DNA of 64,000 nucleotides from Hahella ganghwensis DSM 17046. GTDB taxonomy: Bacteria > Pseudomonadota > Gammaproteobacteria > Pseudomonadales > Oleiphilaceae. The translations under genes were made by a program, and so were the position numbers. This document shows, in pieces, positions 43,525 through 52,952 of this stretch. The stretch's first letter is position 1. Each line of letters opens with the position of its first letter. The notes under the pieces were generated by a model. That model was given only the letters and a program-made list of their open reading frames with translations. It ran no database searches and was not told the DNA's origin. Location of the stretch: positions 52,487-116,486 of the forward strand of contig NZ_AQXX01000130.1 of NCBI RefSeq assembly GCF_000376785.1, written 5' to 3'.

Positions 43525-45834
43525 TCAGGCCACTTTTCCGGACATTTTGCGCAAGTTGTTCATCACTGAATCAATGGCACGATCTATCAGCATGCCGGAC
43601 TCAAGAATGATCATGGTTCCCTTATTCAGCTCATCGGCCAGTTCTGCTCGTGTTTTTTCCACAACCTTGAGTCCCAGTCTATTAACGAAAACGAGACTGT
43701 CTGATTCTTCCAGCGCTGTCGACAGTTTGCAGCGGAACCGGGAGCCATTGACCAGTTTGAACTCGACCCAGTCACCAGGTGTCAGATTATCGATTTGTTC
43801 CAGGAACTCTGACAATGAGGCATCATTAACGTGGATCTTTTTCTTCTCGGCAGCTTCAATGGCTGCTTGTAGGTCAGTGAGCGGCAATGGTTTTGGGGCA
43901 TCTTTGATGGCTGCTGATACAGACTGTTGCTTAAATGTTTGTGTGAGCTCTTTCTTTAGGTCCAGCAGCATTTCGTCCAGGCGACCAGTATTGTAGGCAA
44001 CTTCCTTCAAGCCAACTTTGAGGTTTTTCAGTAATTTTGGGACAACCTGGACCCAGCGTTTACGTGCATCTTCATCGGTGTGAATTTGCAGACACCAGAT
44101 AAGTTCGTCAACGACTTTGACGCACTGGCTGAATCGGTGTCCCCGTCCTTCCTTCAGGTAGACCAGGAACATGACCCGACTCCAGCCACTCTTGAGCAAG
44201 TCCAGAGCGACTTGTGGAATCGCAGTGCTGGAGATTTTTTCGTAAAGAATTCTGTCGACTACCAGTTTGGCCTTTTGTGATTTTACGCGGCCAATTTCAG
44301 CTTCTCTGGTACGCTGTTCGACCAGTTTGGACTTGCGTTCTTCTCTTACCAGGTAGTTGTTGAAGCTATCGTACAGGCGCTCGAAAAGGTCGATATCGCC
44401 GTTGAAATCTTCCAGGATGGTGTGCACAACATCGTGAATCTGTTGGTACAGTTTATCCCGGCTTTTTTCAGAGGCGTCACTCCAACCAATACTGGCTTTT
44501 GCCAATGCATTCAGTAATTTTCGTGCAGGATGACTCGGCTTGCTGAAGAAGCTCTTATCCCGTATGGCGACTTTTAAAATGGGGATCTGTAGGCGGCTGA
44601 TCATGACCTGCACTGGTGCGGACAGGTTGTAATCGTCGAGAATAAACTCGAATAGCATGGAAACCAGGTTGATGAGGTCTTCGTCAACCTGACTGATAGT
44701 GGTTGGGCGTTCGGAAGTTTTGGATTGTTCCTCAAGGACGCCTTTTACTGCGGTCTTAAGGTCAACGGCTACTACAGGGCCTTCGGCAAGATTCTCGGAA
44801 ATCATTGAATCCTGCAGGTCTGTCAGCATGTTAACAAGTTGAGGGCCTTCAACCAGTTGCGGATTACCTGAGAAATTGGCTCCTCCAAATATGCGGTTCT
44901 GCCCGCGCTGGGGCTGGCCTGCGGCAGTTTCCTGCTGTAATCCGCCGACGTGTTGAGAGTCTTTCCGCCCTTTGCCAGCATCTTGTGGCGGGCTGTACTC
45001 AGTTCCACGGAGAGAGGCCAGAAGCTCTTGAGCCTGTTCGAAAACGTCGCTTTCCGGCGGGAAGTTATCGTTCCCCAGACTGCCTGAGTCTGTTGTTTGT
45101 TCTTTACTGTCCTGCGACTGGCGAGCCTGGTGGCTCTTATTGTTAGTCGTTGTGTACTTAAGATTTGGAAGTATTCCGGCCTGAACGAGAATGCTATTTC
45201 CTGAATCCAGCAGTTCGACCAGATAATTCATGACATGCCGGTCAAATTGTTTGAAAACGATCAGCTTTTCTTTGATTTCGATTTCAAGACCGCTGCAAAC
45301 CTCAGCAAAAGCTCGACAGATAAGGTCAGGGTCCAGCGGATTTACCTGCTTGTTGGTTCTGCTTGAATAGAGTGTGGATACCCTGGTCTGGAATTGCATC
45401 AGAGAGCCGGAGAAATTGGCTCGAGCCTTGGTTACCATGCTTTCGACGGCGACAGACTCTTCCAGTGCATCATTGTGGACAAGGGTCAGGTCTTCCAGCT
45501 CAACATCATCAGATGCATCTTGGCCTTTATCGCCCGGTTCTGGGGGAATTTCAAATGCATCTTTCAGAGTTTGTTGTAAAAAACTCTCGATACCCTTCCT
45601 TTTGATGCGTATTTCGCGCATCGCCTCAAAATAGCGATTTTGTTCGTTATTGGTGTGGGCGTGATTGGCCAGCTCAAAAAATGAGTCATCGATGCCATCG
45701 AACATGGCATTCAAGTGATTGGATAATAGGGAAATAGAGTTGTCACGAAGCCTTTGCTTCAAACTCTCATTAGAGGGGCTGGTACGTGCATTGAGGTGTT
45801 CATGCATGTAGCTGACACCGCTCCCCTTGTTCAT
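43525..45834 (-). CDS. DUF1631 family protein
   Basis: The protein has 769 residues, the usual large size of DUF1631. Start ATG 45834 has GGAG six bases upstream. The N-terminal and central parts are helical and glutamate/lysine-rich with disordered segments (about 225–320). The C-terminal ~100 residues have the PilZ-like pattern DWVEFKLVNGSRFRCKLS and LVFVNRLGLKVVEKT common to DUF1631. Homologues are annotated inconsistently, some as thymidine phosphorylase in error. The function is unknown; a PilZ-like end would suggest cyclic-di-GMP binding, but the RxxxR motif is not seen here. Confidence 0.85.
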   Translation of the reverse strand: MNKGSGVSYMHEHLNARTSPSNESLKQRLRDNSISLLSNHLNAMFDGIDDSFFELANHAHTNNEQNRYFEAMREIRIKRKGIESFLQQTLKDAFEIPPEPGDKGQDASDDVELEDLTLVHNDALEESVAVESMVTKARANFSGSLMQFQTRVSTLYSSRTNKQVNPLDPDLICRAFAEVCSGLEIEIKEKLIVFKQFDRHVMNYLVELLDSGNSILVQAGILPNLKYTTTNNKSHQARQSQDSKEQTTDSGSLGNDNFPPESDVFEQAQELLASLRGTEYSPPQDAGKGRKDSQHVGGLQQETAAGQPQRGQNRIFGGANFSGNPQLVEGPQLVNMLTDLQDSMISENLAEGPVVAVDLKTAVKGVLEEQSKTSERPTTISQVDEDLINLVSMLFEFILDDYNLSAPVQVMISRLQIPILKVAIRDKSFFSKPSHPARKLLNALAKASIGWSDASEKSRDKLYQQIHDVVHTILEDFNGDIDLFERLYDSFNNYLVREERKSKLVEQRTREAEIGRVKSQKAKLVVDRILYEKISSTAIPQVALDLLKSGWSRVMFLVYLKEGRGHRFSQCVKVVDELIWCLQIHTDEDARKRWVQVVPKLLKNLKVGLKEVAYNTGRLDEMLLDLKKELTQTFKQQSVSAAIKDAPKPLPLTDLQAAIEAAEKKKIHVNDASLSEFLEQIDNLTPGDWVEFKLVNGSRFRCKLSTALEESDSLVFVNRLGLKVVEKTRAELADELNKGTMIILESGMLIDRAIDSVMNNLRKMSGKVA

Positions 45835-46029
45835 AAACTTCTCCCGTCGCGCCCAATGGGCATCAAAACAAACTGCTAAGCAGCCCTGCTTGTTGGAAAC
45901 GTTCGGCGGTGTTTATTTATGATTTTTATGACTATTGTACGTTTTTGTATGGAAAAATCTACAGTTATCATTGGAACCGTAAATCCGCTTGTTAATCCAC
46001 TATTTGTCGTGTGTGTACAATCGTCTTTT

Positions 46030-46063
46030 GTAAAACAGGGAAGGGGGTGCCCCTTACCCTGTT
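46030..46063 (-). terminator. Terminator after the Yip1 gene
   Basis: A long hairpin (AACAGGG/CCCTGTT outer arms, AAGGGG/CCCCTT inner arms, three-base loop, one bulge) follows the stop of the Yip1 gene by ~30 bases on the minus strand and is followed by a short T-run (TTTTA). Confidence 0.75.
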
Positions 46064-46094
46064 ATTCAACTTTCGAAATATTGTCACATGTCCG

Positions 46095-46700
46095 TTAGGT
46101 TGTGTAAACCGGACCTATACCAAAGCTCCATATAACGACGCTGGTGGCTATCAAGGCGACAAGCATGACGAGGCCCACGGTAAGCACGCTGCTCGCGAAA
46201 AGAAAGCCGCGCTCTTTGGGAATCTTCATCAATATAGGTAAACCCTCATACAGCAAATAAACTGAGTAGCAAACACCGATCAGGCCGGTGAACATGTTTA
46301 ACCAGATATTAGGGTAGATGGCCATGGCTCCCATGATGTATAGGGGGGTTGCGCCATAAGCGGCCAATTCAATGCCGTGTGGATACTTTTTGTTGTCGGC
46401 GCCATAAGTGACAGCCATAAAATCAATGAATTTACCCAGAATATAAACGCCAGCCAGGATGGCCATGTAAAACAGCACGCACAGATTCAGTGCGCTTCCA
46501 GGGGTGAGTTTGACGATCTCCTCGCTGCCAACCTGCCATCCCACCTGACTGGTACCAATATAGGCGGCGATGGTCGGAATCAGTGCAAGTACTATCGTAT
46601 GTTGTATGTATAGGCGTCCGGTAGTGGCGTGTTGCTCACGGATAGATTGCCACTCTTCGTCCGGATGGGTGAATAACCCGAGAGTGTGTTCCAGAATCAT
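46095..46700 (-). CDS. Yip1-domain inner-membrane protein
   Basis: The protein has 201 residues with about five membrane segments; the start MILEHTLGLFTHPDEEW and the YIGTSQVGWQVG and YGADNKKYPHG loops are typical of bacterial Yip1/DUF1282 proteins. Their function is not established. It is a stand-alone gene upstream of corC on the same strand, with ~155 bases between. Confidence 0.85.
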   Translation of the reverse strand: MILEHTLGLFTHPDEEWQSIREQHATTGRLYIQHTIVLALIPTIAAYIGTSQVGWQVGSEEIVKLTPGSALNLCVLFYMAILAGVYILGKFIDFMAVTYGADNKKYPHGIELAAYGATPLYIMGAMAIYPNIWLNMFTGLIGVCYSVYLLYEGLPILMKIPKERGFLFASSVLTVGLVMLVALIATSVVIWSFGIGPVYTT

Positions 46701-46855
46701 GGTTAGGAAGCCTCCTTATTATTTTTATCTCACACTTAACTAGATAGTGGCAGTGCAATTTATAGTCAAGGAGTTGCTTATAATTTGATCTTTTAAACAG
46801 ATTCTCTTTAGACTCAGGTCGTATAAGAAATGTTGCTATATGTCATGGATATGCC

Positions 46856-48115
46856 CTACTTCTCAGGCAGGGCAACGATTGCGGCTTTCACAACATTATC
46901 TTTCACTTGTTTAATTTCCACGTTATAGCCATGGAGTTTAAGGCAAGTTGGATACTCGGGGATGGCTTCGAGCGCTTCCAGGATTAAGCCGTTTAAAGTT
47001 TTGGGGCCATTGGTAGGAAGTTTCCAGCCTAGAACTTTATTAACGGTTCGCAGGGTCGCTGAGCCGTCAATCAGGAACCGATTAGCATCAAGGGGGGTGA
47101 TGTCTGGGCTCGTGGCTGCAATATCTGTAGTGAACTCGCCGACGATCTCTTCCAGAATGTCTTCCAGTGTCGCTATGCCTTGAACGTCTCCATATTCGTC
47201 CACCACGACACCGATTCGCCGCTTTTCTTTTTGGAAATTAAAAAGCTGGGTGTGTAACGGAGTCCCTTCAGGAATAAAATAGGGATCCCGGCAGCTTTGC
47301 AGGAGCATTGCTTTGTTGGAGTCGTTGAGAGTCAAAAACTTGGCTGCATTACGCAGATGCAGGATGCCGATGATATTGTTGATGTCGCCCCGGTATACAG
47401 GAAGTCGAGTATGCTGAGCTGCTTTTAACTGGTCGACTATCTCGTCAATATCGTCTTCGATATCTATCCCCGTAACCTCACTTCTGGGGATCATGATGTC
47501 CTCAACGGTGACCTTCTCCAGGTCCAGTATGCTGAGTAGCATCTGGCGGTGCCTTTTAGGGATGCGGGTACCTGATTCATGCACCAAGGTGCGCAGTTCT
47601 TCGCGGGATAGGTGCTCTGTCCCACCTTCAATTGCTTTAACACCAAGCATGCGCAACAGCGAGTTAGATAGCAGATTTACAAACCAGACAAAGGGGTAAA
47701 GTAACTTTAGGAGCGGTTTTAAAGCCAGCGAAGCTGGAAACGCGATTCTCTCTGGGTATGTTGCGGCTAGTGTCTTGGGGGTTACTTCCGCAAAAATTAG
47801 AATAACGAATGTTAGGACTAAGGGGGCTATTGCCAATCCCAGATCGCCCCATAGTCTCTCGGCCATAACACCGACGATTGAAGCTGCAAGTATATTGACA
47901 AAATTATTGCCAATTAGAATTACGCCGATCAGTTGGTCTGGGCGTTGGAGTAATTTGTTCGCTCTGGCGGCGCCTTTATGGCCGTTTTTAGCTAAGTGCC
48001 TCAGACGATATCGGTTGAGCGACATCATGCCGGTTTCTGAGCTCGAAAAGAAACCTGACAGTACAATCAGAATGAAAAGAATAAAGAGTAAGACCGGAAT
48101 AGGTGAATCGTTCAA
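46856..48115 (-). CDS. HlyC/CorC-family CNNM transporter (CorB/YfjD type)
   Basis: The protein has 419 residues. An N-terminal CNNM/DUF21 membrane domain with four helices covers ~1–190, containing SSETGMMSLNRYRLRHLAKNG in two pieces. A CBS pair follows (EDIMIPRSEV and VYRGDINNIIGILHLR), then the CorC_HlyC domain with RRIGVVVDEYGDVQGIAT and FLIDGSATL. These proteins take part in magnesium or other divalent cation efflux. It lies 67 bases downstream of ypjD on the same strand, the neighbourhood found behind ffh in many gammaproteobacteria. Confidence 0.92.
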   Translation of the reverse strand: MNDSPIPVLLFILFILIVLSGFFSSSETGMMSLNRYRLRHLAKNGHKGAARANKLLQRPDQLIGVILIGNNFVNILAASIVGVMAERLWGDLGLAIAPLVLTFVILIFAEVTPKTLAATYPERIAFPASLALKPLLKLLYPFVWFVNLLSNSLLRMLGVKAIEGGTEHLSREELRTLVHESGTRIPKRHRQMLLSILDLEKVTVEDIMIPRSEVTGIDIEDDIDEIVDQLKAAQHTRLPVYRGDINNIIGILHLRNAAKFLTLNDSNKAMLLQSCRDPYFIPEGTPLHTQLFNFQKEKRRIGVVVDEYGDVQGIATLEDILEEIVGEFTTDIAATSPDITPLDANRFLIDGSATLRTVNKVLGWKLPTNGPKTLNGLILEALEAIPEYPTCLKLHGYNVEIKQVKDNVVKAAIVALPEK

Positions 48116-48182
48116 GGAGGTGTCTAATCCTTTGAAATAGCAGTGAGTAACATAATAGGAACGAGGAGTGGTGTGTCAAGCG

Positions 48183-48992
48183 TCAAGGCGTTTTGTTCAG
48201 CAGAATTTCCAAGACAAATTTACTTCCCAGAAAGCCCAGCATCAATATACCGAATCCTGCGATGGTGATCTGCGCTGCCAGAAGACCGCGCCAGCCCCAG
48301 AGTTTTCTCCCCACCAGTAAAATCAGAAACAGTGCCCAGGATACAACTGAGAGCACGGTTTTATGCACGAGGTGTTGGGCAAACAAGTCTTCAACAAATA
48401 ATGCACCACTAGCGATCGCCAGGGTGAGCAGTACAAAGCCGGTCCAGATCATTTCGAACAAGATGGCTTCGGAGGTTTGTAATGGTGGAAGAGCTTTGAC
48501 GAGTCTACCGGTCAGGTGGGACTTAAGTTGGCGATTCTGTGCGTAAAGTAATACTGCCTGAATTGCAGCGAGGCAAAATACGGCATAAGCCACCACCGAA
48601 AACGCGGCATGCACAAGAACGCCTGTCTGATCCATGGATACAACAAGTTGTGGTCCGCTGCCGTTAATTGACACAATGATTGCTGCTACAGATGTTGGGA
48701 ATATGATGAGTTTAAGGTTGTGGACCGGCTTGCTGATGGCGAAAACAATAATGATAAAGCTAATGACAAGGCTGATGCCCGAGAGTGTATTGTAAACGCT
48801 AAAATTCGCACCGGCTGGCGTGGACAGGTGTGGCCACAGACCTAATGCATGCGTGATCACGGCAAGAACACCCATTAATAAGGCGATATTAGGGCGTTGG
48901 GGGATTTTCCCCTGGTACACCGCGAACTGCAGGGTCGTTGCAGTTGTATAGATAATGATGGCAATAATGCTAAGTGTGATTGCGCTCATCAA
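48183..48992 (-). CDS. ypjD: CcsA-family inner-membrane protein YpjD
   Basis: The protein has 269 residues with eight predicted membrane helices. The cytochrome-c-assembly domain is visible: HAAFSVVAYAVFCLAAIQAV with a haem-ligand-like histidine and LVHKTVLSVVSWALF with another. Homologues are called YpjD or cytochrome c biogenesis protein, but a role in cytochrome maturation is unproven. It is divergent from ffh, as in E. coli and Pseudomonas. Confidence 0.92.
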   Translation of the reverse strand: MMSAITLSIIAIIIYTTATTLQFAVYQGKIPQRPNIALLMGVLAVITHALGLWPHLSTPAGANFSVYNTLSGISLVISFIIIVFAISKPVHNLKLIIFPTSVAAIIVSINGSGPQLVVSMDQTGVLVHAAFSVVAYAVFCLAAIQAVLLYAQNRQLKSHLTGRLVKALPPLQTSEAILFEMIWTGFVLLTLAIASGALFVEDLFAQHLVHKTVLSVVSWALFLILLVGRKLWGWRGLLAAQITIAGFGILMLGFLGSKFVLEILLNKTP

Positions 48993-49184
48993 GAAACTTC
49001 TTCAGGATATCTTAATCTTTGAATTTCAATGCTTTAATTTTCAGATGCAGGAACTGCTGCGAACATCATAGGAGCAGCTCCCTTCTTTGTACATACAATC
49101 GTGGCCGGAAATGCCAACTAATGCGAACACGTTAGAATTGGTCCGACTTATTAGCAACTGTTTGGAAAGAAAGTTGGGTTATTA

Positions 49185-49213
49185 ATGAACTCTGCAGTTG
49201 TGTTCGCTATAAT
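49185..49213 (+). promoter_or_regulatory. Promoter-like element of ffh
   Basis: A perfect TATAAT (49208–49213) lies 57 bases before the ffh ATG. The sequence 17 bases upstream (ATGAAC) is a poor -35, so the promoter is inferred mainly from the -10 and position. Confidence 0.4.
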
Positions 49214-49270
49214 CCGCAACCTTGCTACGAATAACTTTCTCGCATCGATCGATCTCTGGAGACATATGTT

Positions 49271-50653
49271 ATGTTTGATAGTCTGACGGAACGTCTCTCC
49301 GACAGTCTCAAAAAAATTACCGGTCAGGCCAAGCTTACCGATGACAATATCAAGGAAACGCTGCGTGAAGTGCGCATGGCGTTGCTCGAGGCGGACGTTG
49401 CTCTTCCGGTGGTAAAAGAGTTTATCGATGGTGTTAAACAGAGAGCCGTCGGCCAGGAGGTTATGCGCAGCCTGACTCCGGGCCAGGAGTTTATTCGCAT
49501 CGTGCAGGCGGAACTCGTCCGAGTGATGGGACAGGGTAATGAAGATCTCAATCTAAATACCCAGCCCCCGGCGGTCATTATGATGGCTGGTTTGCAAGGG
49601 GCGGGTAAAACGACCTCTGTCGCCAAGTTGGCCAGACTGCTGAAAGAGCGTCGCAAAAAGTCGGTAATGGTCGTCAGTGCGGATATATATCGTCCCGCGG
49701 CGATCAAACAGCTGGAAACTCTGGCTGGCGAGGTTGATGTTAAATTTTTCCCCAGCACGGCCGATCAGGATCCAGTCGATATTGCTAATGGGGCGATAGA
49801 GGAAGCCAAACGCCGCTACGTTGATGTTGTTATTCTGGACACCGCCGGACGACTCCACATAGATGAAACTATGATGGGGGAAATTAAGCGATTGCACGCG
49901 GCGGTCAATCCTATAGAAACCTTGTTCGTGGTTGATTCCATGACAGGTCAGGATGCTGCGAATACAGCAAAGGCATTTAATGAAGCATTGCCGCTTACTG
50001 GTGTTGTGCTGACCAAGGCCGATGGCGATGCCCGGGGTGGGGCCGCTCTGTCTGTCAGATCGATTACCGGAAAGCCGATTAAATTCCTGGGGATTGGTGA
50101 GAAAACCGACGCCTTGGAGCCATTCCACCCGGATCGTGTTGCTTCCAGAATCCTTGGTATGGGGGATGTGCTTTCTCTTATCGAGGAGGCTGAGCGTAAG
50201 CTGGATAAGTCCAAGGCTGAAAAGCTCGCCAAGAAAGTAACGAAAGGCAAGTCCTTTGATCTGGAAGATTTTCGTGATCAGCTACAGCAAATGAAAAATA
50301 TGGGAGGCATGTCCGGTCTGCTGGATAAACTCCCGGGTATGGGGCAGGTCAGTCAGATGGCGTCCCAACACCTGAATGAAAAAATGTTTGTGCATATGGA
50401 AGCGTTGATCAGCTCAATGACCCCGCACGAGAGGCGCTACCCGGATGTTATCAACAACTCTCGTAAGCGCCGTATTGCTGCAGGTTCAGGAATGCAGATT
50501 CAGGATGTGAACCGTCTGCTGAAGCAGCATAAGCAGATGCAGAAGATGATGAAGAAGTTCTCCAAGAAAGGCGGCATGATGAATATGATGCGCGGAATGA
50601 AGGGAATGATGCCTCCAGGTGGAGGGGGAATGCCGCCAATGGGGCGTTTTTAA
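49271..50653 (+). CDS. ffh: Signal recognition particle GTPase Ffh
   Basis: The protein has 460 residues. The N domain is followed by the G domain with GLQGAGKTTSVAKLA, DTAGRLH and TKADGDARGG, and by the methionine-rich M domain that binds 4.5S RNA and signal sequences, including SGMQIQDVNRLLKQH and a Met/Gly-rich tail. Ffh with 4.5S RNA delivers nascent membrane proteins to FtsY. GGAG lies nine bases before ATG 49271. The ribosomal-protein operon follows. Confidence 0.98.
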   Translation: MFDSLTERLSDSLKKITGQAKLTDDNIKETLREVRMALLEADVALPVVKEFIDGVKQRAVGQEVMRSLTPGQEFIRIVQAELVRVMGQGNEDLNLNTQPPAVIMMAGLQGAGKTTSVAKLARLLKERRKKSVMVVSADIYRPAAIKQLETLAGEVDVKFFPSTADQDPVDIANGAIEEAKRRYVDVVILDTAGRLHIDETMMGEIKRLHAAVNPIETLFVVDSMTGQDAANTAKAFNEALPLTGVVLTKADGDARGGAALSVRSITGKPIKFLGIGEKTDALEPFHPDRVASRILGMGDVLSLIEEAERKLDKSKAEKLAKKVTKGKSFDLEDFRDQLQQMKNMGGMSGLLDKLPGMGQVSQMASQHLNEKMFVHMEALISSMTPHERRYPDVINNSRKRRIAAGSGMQIQDVNRLLKQHKQMQKMMKKFSKKGGMMNMMRGMKGMMPPGGGGMPPMGRF

Positions 50654-50738
50654 AGGCTTTTTGGAATTAATTGATTGGGTAAGGTTGTTGGTTGTTTTGA
50701 TTCGATTTTCTGATGTTCGGAAATAATCGAAAAAATGG

Positions 50739-50767
50739 TTTTCAATGCTTGAATAATTGCGTAGAAT
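50739..50767 (+). promoter_or_regulatory. Promoter of the rpsP operon
   Basis: TTTTCA (50739–50744, four of six) and TAGAAT (50762–50767, five of six) are spaced by 17 bases, with an ATGCGCCC discriminator, about 95 bases before rpsP. The GC-rich discriminator is usual for growth-regulated promoters. Confidence 0.5.
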
Positions 50768-50861
50768 ATGCGCCCTTTCAGGTAGAGAGCCGATTTGGCA
50801 ATAAGATAAACGCCCGCGGCCAGGTTTTATTTTTATATAAAGAAACAGGATTCAAACAGAG

Positions 50862-51113
50862 ATGGTTACGATTCGTTTAGCACGTGGTGGATCTAAAAAG
50901 CGTCCATTTTATCACCTGACTGTTACAGACAGCCGCAATGCGCGTGATGGTCGTTATATTGAGCGTCTGGGATTCTTTAATCCTCAGGCTCGTGGTCAGG
51001 AAGAGCGCATTCGCTTGGATGGCGAGCGTTTGGAATTCTGGCTGGGCCGCGGGGCGCAAATGTCCGAGCGTGTTAAGTCTCTGGTTAAAGAAAACCAGAA
51101 AGCGGCAGCTTAA
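50862..51113 (+). CDS. rpsP: 30S ribosomal protein S16
   Basis: The protein has 83 residues, the standard length. [20 protein letters not shown] and [14 protein letters not shown] are S16 signatures. S16 is needed for 30S assembly. First gene of the rpsP–rimM–trmD–rplS operon, which joins ribosomal proteins with RNA-maturation factors in the same order as E. coli. Confidence 0.98.
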   Translation: MVTIRLARGGSKKRPFYHLTVTDSRNARDGRYIERLGFFNPQARGQEERIRLDGERLEFWLGRGAQMSERVKSLVKENQKAAA

Positions 51114-51148
51114 TCACCGTTTGGTGATAAAGTTGTTTGGAGGCGCAG

Positions 51149-51673
51149 ATGACAAGCCAAGAGGTAGTACTAGGTAAAATCGTCGGCGTCTTCGGAATTA
51201 AAGGGTGGGTGAAGGTTCAGTCATTTAGCTCACCAATTGAGAATGTATTCTCATACAAGTCGTGGACGTTGGAATTTCCAGACTCCTCCCGGAAGCAGGT
51301 ATCTCTGCAGGAAGGAAAGCCTCAGGGTAAGGGACTTGTTGCATCTATTTCAGGAGTAGCTGATAGAGATGTGGCCAGGTCTCTGGTTGGGTCAACCATT
51401 AAAGTTCCGGTTGAGCAACTACCCGAGTTGAGCCAGGGTGATTACTACTGGTATCAACTTGAGGGGCTTAAAGTGACGACAACCCAGGGTGAAAAGCTTG
51501 GTGTGTTAGATCATATGATGGAAACCGGCGCAAACGACGTGATGGTTGTGAAGCCTGATCAGGGCAGCATTGACGGCCGAGAACGCCTCATTCCCTATCT
51601 GCCTGAACAAGTTGTCCAGAGTGTGGCGCTTGATGAAGGATTGATCACTGTCGAATGGGATCCGGAATTTTAG
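51149..51673 (+). CDS. rimM: Ribosome maturation factor RimM
   Basis: The protein has 174 residues from ATG 51149, with GGAGG five bases upstream; a TTG at 51137 is in frame but unlikely. [16 protein letters not shown] and the PRC-barrel part [12 protein letters not shown] and MVVKPDQG are RimM marks. It helps maturation of the 30S head by binding S19. It ends one base before trmD. Confidence 0.96.
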   Translation: MTSQEVVLGKIVGVFGIKGWVKVQSFSSPIENVFSYKSWTLEFPDSSRKQVSLQEGKPQGKGLVASISGVADRDVARSLVGSTIKVPVEQLPELSQGDYYWYQLEGLKVTTTQGEKLGVLDHMMETGANDVMVVKPDQGSIDGRERLIPYLPEQVVQSVALDEGLITVEWDPEF

Positions 51674-51674
51674 A

Positions 51675-52421
51675 GTGTTTTTTGGAATCGTAACCCTGTT
51701 TCCGGAATCCATGAAGGCTGTGACTGATCAGGGAGTGGTCGGTAAGGCTGTTAAATCAGGGTTGATTCAGGTGGAAACCTGGAATCCTCGGGATTTTGCT
51801 ACTGATAATTATCGTACGGTTGATGATCGGCCTTACGGTGGTGGCCCGGGGATGTTGATGAAGATAGAGCCGGTGGTTGCGGCATTGAACGCCGCTAAGC
51901 AGGCAGCTCCCGAAGGGAGTAAAACAGTTTATTTGAGCCCTCAGGGGCGTCCAATCAGGCAGAATTTGGTGAGATCTGCTGCAAACCTTCCGGGTTTGGT
52001 TTTATTGTGCGGACGTTACGAAGGGGTTGATGAAAGAATAATTGAGTGTGAAGTCGACGAAGAGTGGTCGCTCGGAGATTTCGTGCTCAGTGGTGGCGAG
52101 ATTGCCGCCATGGCCGTTGTGGATGGCGTGGCACGACTTGTTCCTGGAGTGCTCGGGCATCACGAATCTGCAGAGCAGGATTCATTTGAAAACGGCTGGT
52201 TGGATTGTCCGCACTATACCCGTCCGGAGGTCTATCAAGGCCATCAAGTTCCGGATGTGTTGCTGAGCGGTAATCACGCAAAAATCAGGCGCTGGAGGTT
52301 AGAGCAGTCGATTCGACGCACACTTGAGCGCAGACCAGATTTGTTGGAAGGGCGGAGGCTATCGTCGGAAGAATCCGAGATAGTTGAGCAAATCCGGCAT
52401 GAAAAGTTAAACATGAATTAG
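51675..52421 (+). CDS. trmD: tRNA (guanine-37-N1)-methyltransferase
   Basis: The protein has 248 residues. It methylates G37 next to the anticodon of tRNAs with G36, preventing +1 frameshifts. It belongs to the SPOUT knotted-fold family; [10 protein letters not shown] and [12 protein letters not shown] are the TrmD signatures, with SGGE nearby. It starts at GTG 51675, one base after the rimM stop, so its translation is coupled. The GTG codon may lower its yield relative to the ribosomal proteins. Confidence 0.97.
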   Translation: MFFGIVTLFPESMKAVTDQGVVGKAVKSGLIQVETWNPRDFATDNYRTVDDRPYGGGPGMLMKIEPVVAALNAAKQAAPEGSKTVYLSPQGRPIRQNLVRSAANLPGLVLLCGRYEGVDERIIECEVDEEWSLGDFVLSGGEIAAMAVVDGVARLVPGVLGHHESAEQDSFENGWLDCPHYTRPEVYQGHQVPDVLLSGNHAKIRRWRLEQSIRRTLERRPDLLEGRRLSSEESEIVEQIRHEKLNMN

Positions 52422-52454
52422 TTGGAATCCGTCGGATCAGTTTAGGAGCGAGCC

Positions 52455-52811
52455 ATGAGCAGCAAAAATCCAATCATCAGTCAGCTAGAAGCTGAACAGA
52501 TGACTAAAGAGATCCCAGAGTTTGCTCCGGGTGATACAGTTACAGTTAATGTAAAAGTTGTTGAAGGAAGTCGTGAGCGTTTACAGGCGTACGAAGGTGT
52601 GGTTATTGCTAAGCGTAATCGCGGCCTGAACTCTGCATTCACCGTACGTAAAGTTTCCTACGGTGTTGGTGTTGAGAGAACCTTCCAGACCTATAGCAAC
52701 TTGGTTGACAGCATTAAAGTCAAGCGTCGTGGTGATGTTCGTCAAGCGAAACTATACTACCTGCGTGACCTTAGTGGTAAGGCTGCTCGTATTAAAGAGA
52801 AGCTTGACTAA
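52455..52811 (+). CDS. rplS: 50S ribosomal protein L19
   Basis: The protein has 118 residues. [16 protein letters not shown], a [19 protein letters not shown] stretch and [12 protein letters not shown] are L19 marks. L19 contacts the 30S–50S interface. Last gene of the operon; a strong terminator follows 16 bases after the stop. Confidence 0.98.
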   Translation: MSSKNPIISQLEAEQMTKEIPEFAPGDTVTVNVKVVEGSRERLQAYEGVVIAKRNRGLNSAFTVRKVSYGVGVERTFQTYSNLVDSIKVKRRGDVRQAKLYYLRDLSGKAARIKEKLD

Positions 52812-52826
52812 GCTTGTCGATCAGTT

Positions 52827-52857
52827 AAAAAAAGGCGGTAATTAACCGCCTTTTTTT
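52827..52857 (+). terminator. Rho-independent terminator after rplS
   Basis: GGCGGT (52834–52839) and ACCGCC (52845–52850) form a stem with a five-base AATTA loop, flanked by an A-run and followed by seven T residues. Symmetric A/T flanks make it bidirectional. Confidence 0.93.
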
Positions 52858-52952
52858 ATGCCTGAAATATAGTGCAACTGCAGATCAAGTTAGGTCTGCT
52901 GATATTGCAAGAGTGAGTTGTCAGCTTTATATGTGTCTACCGGTAGTCGTCT

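Noticed and set aside
49553..50128. Minus-strand frame of 191 codons opposite ffh
   Set aside because: It is antisense to the Ffh GTPase domain and no motif is present.
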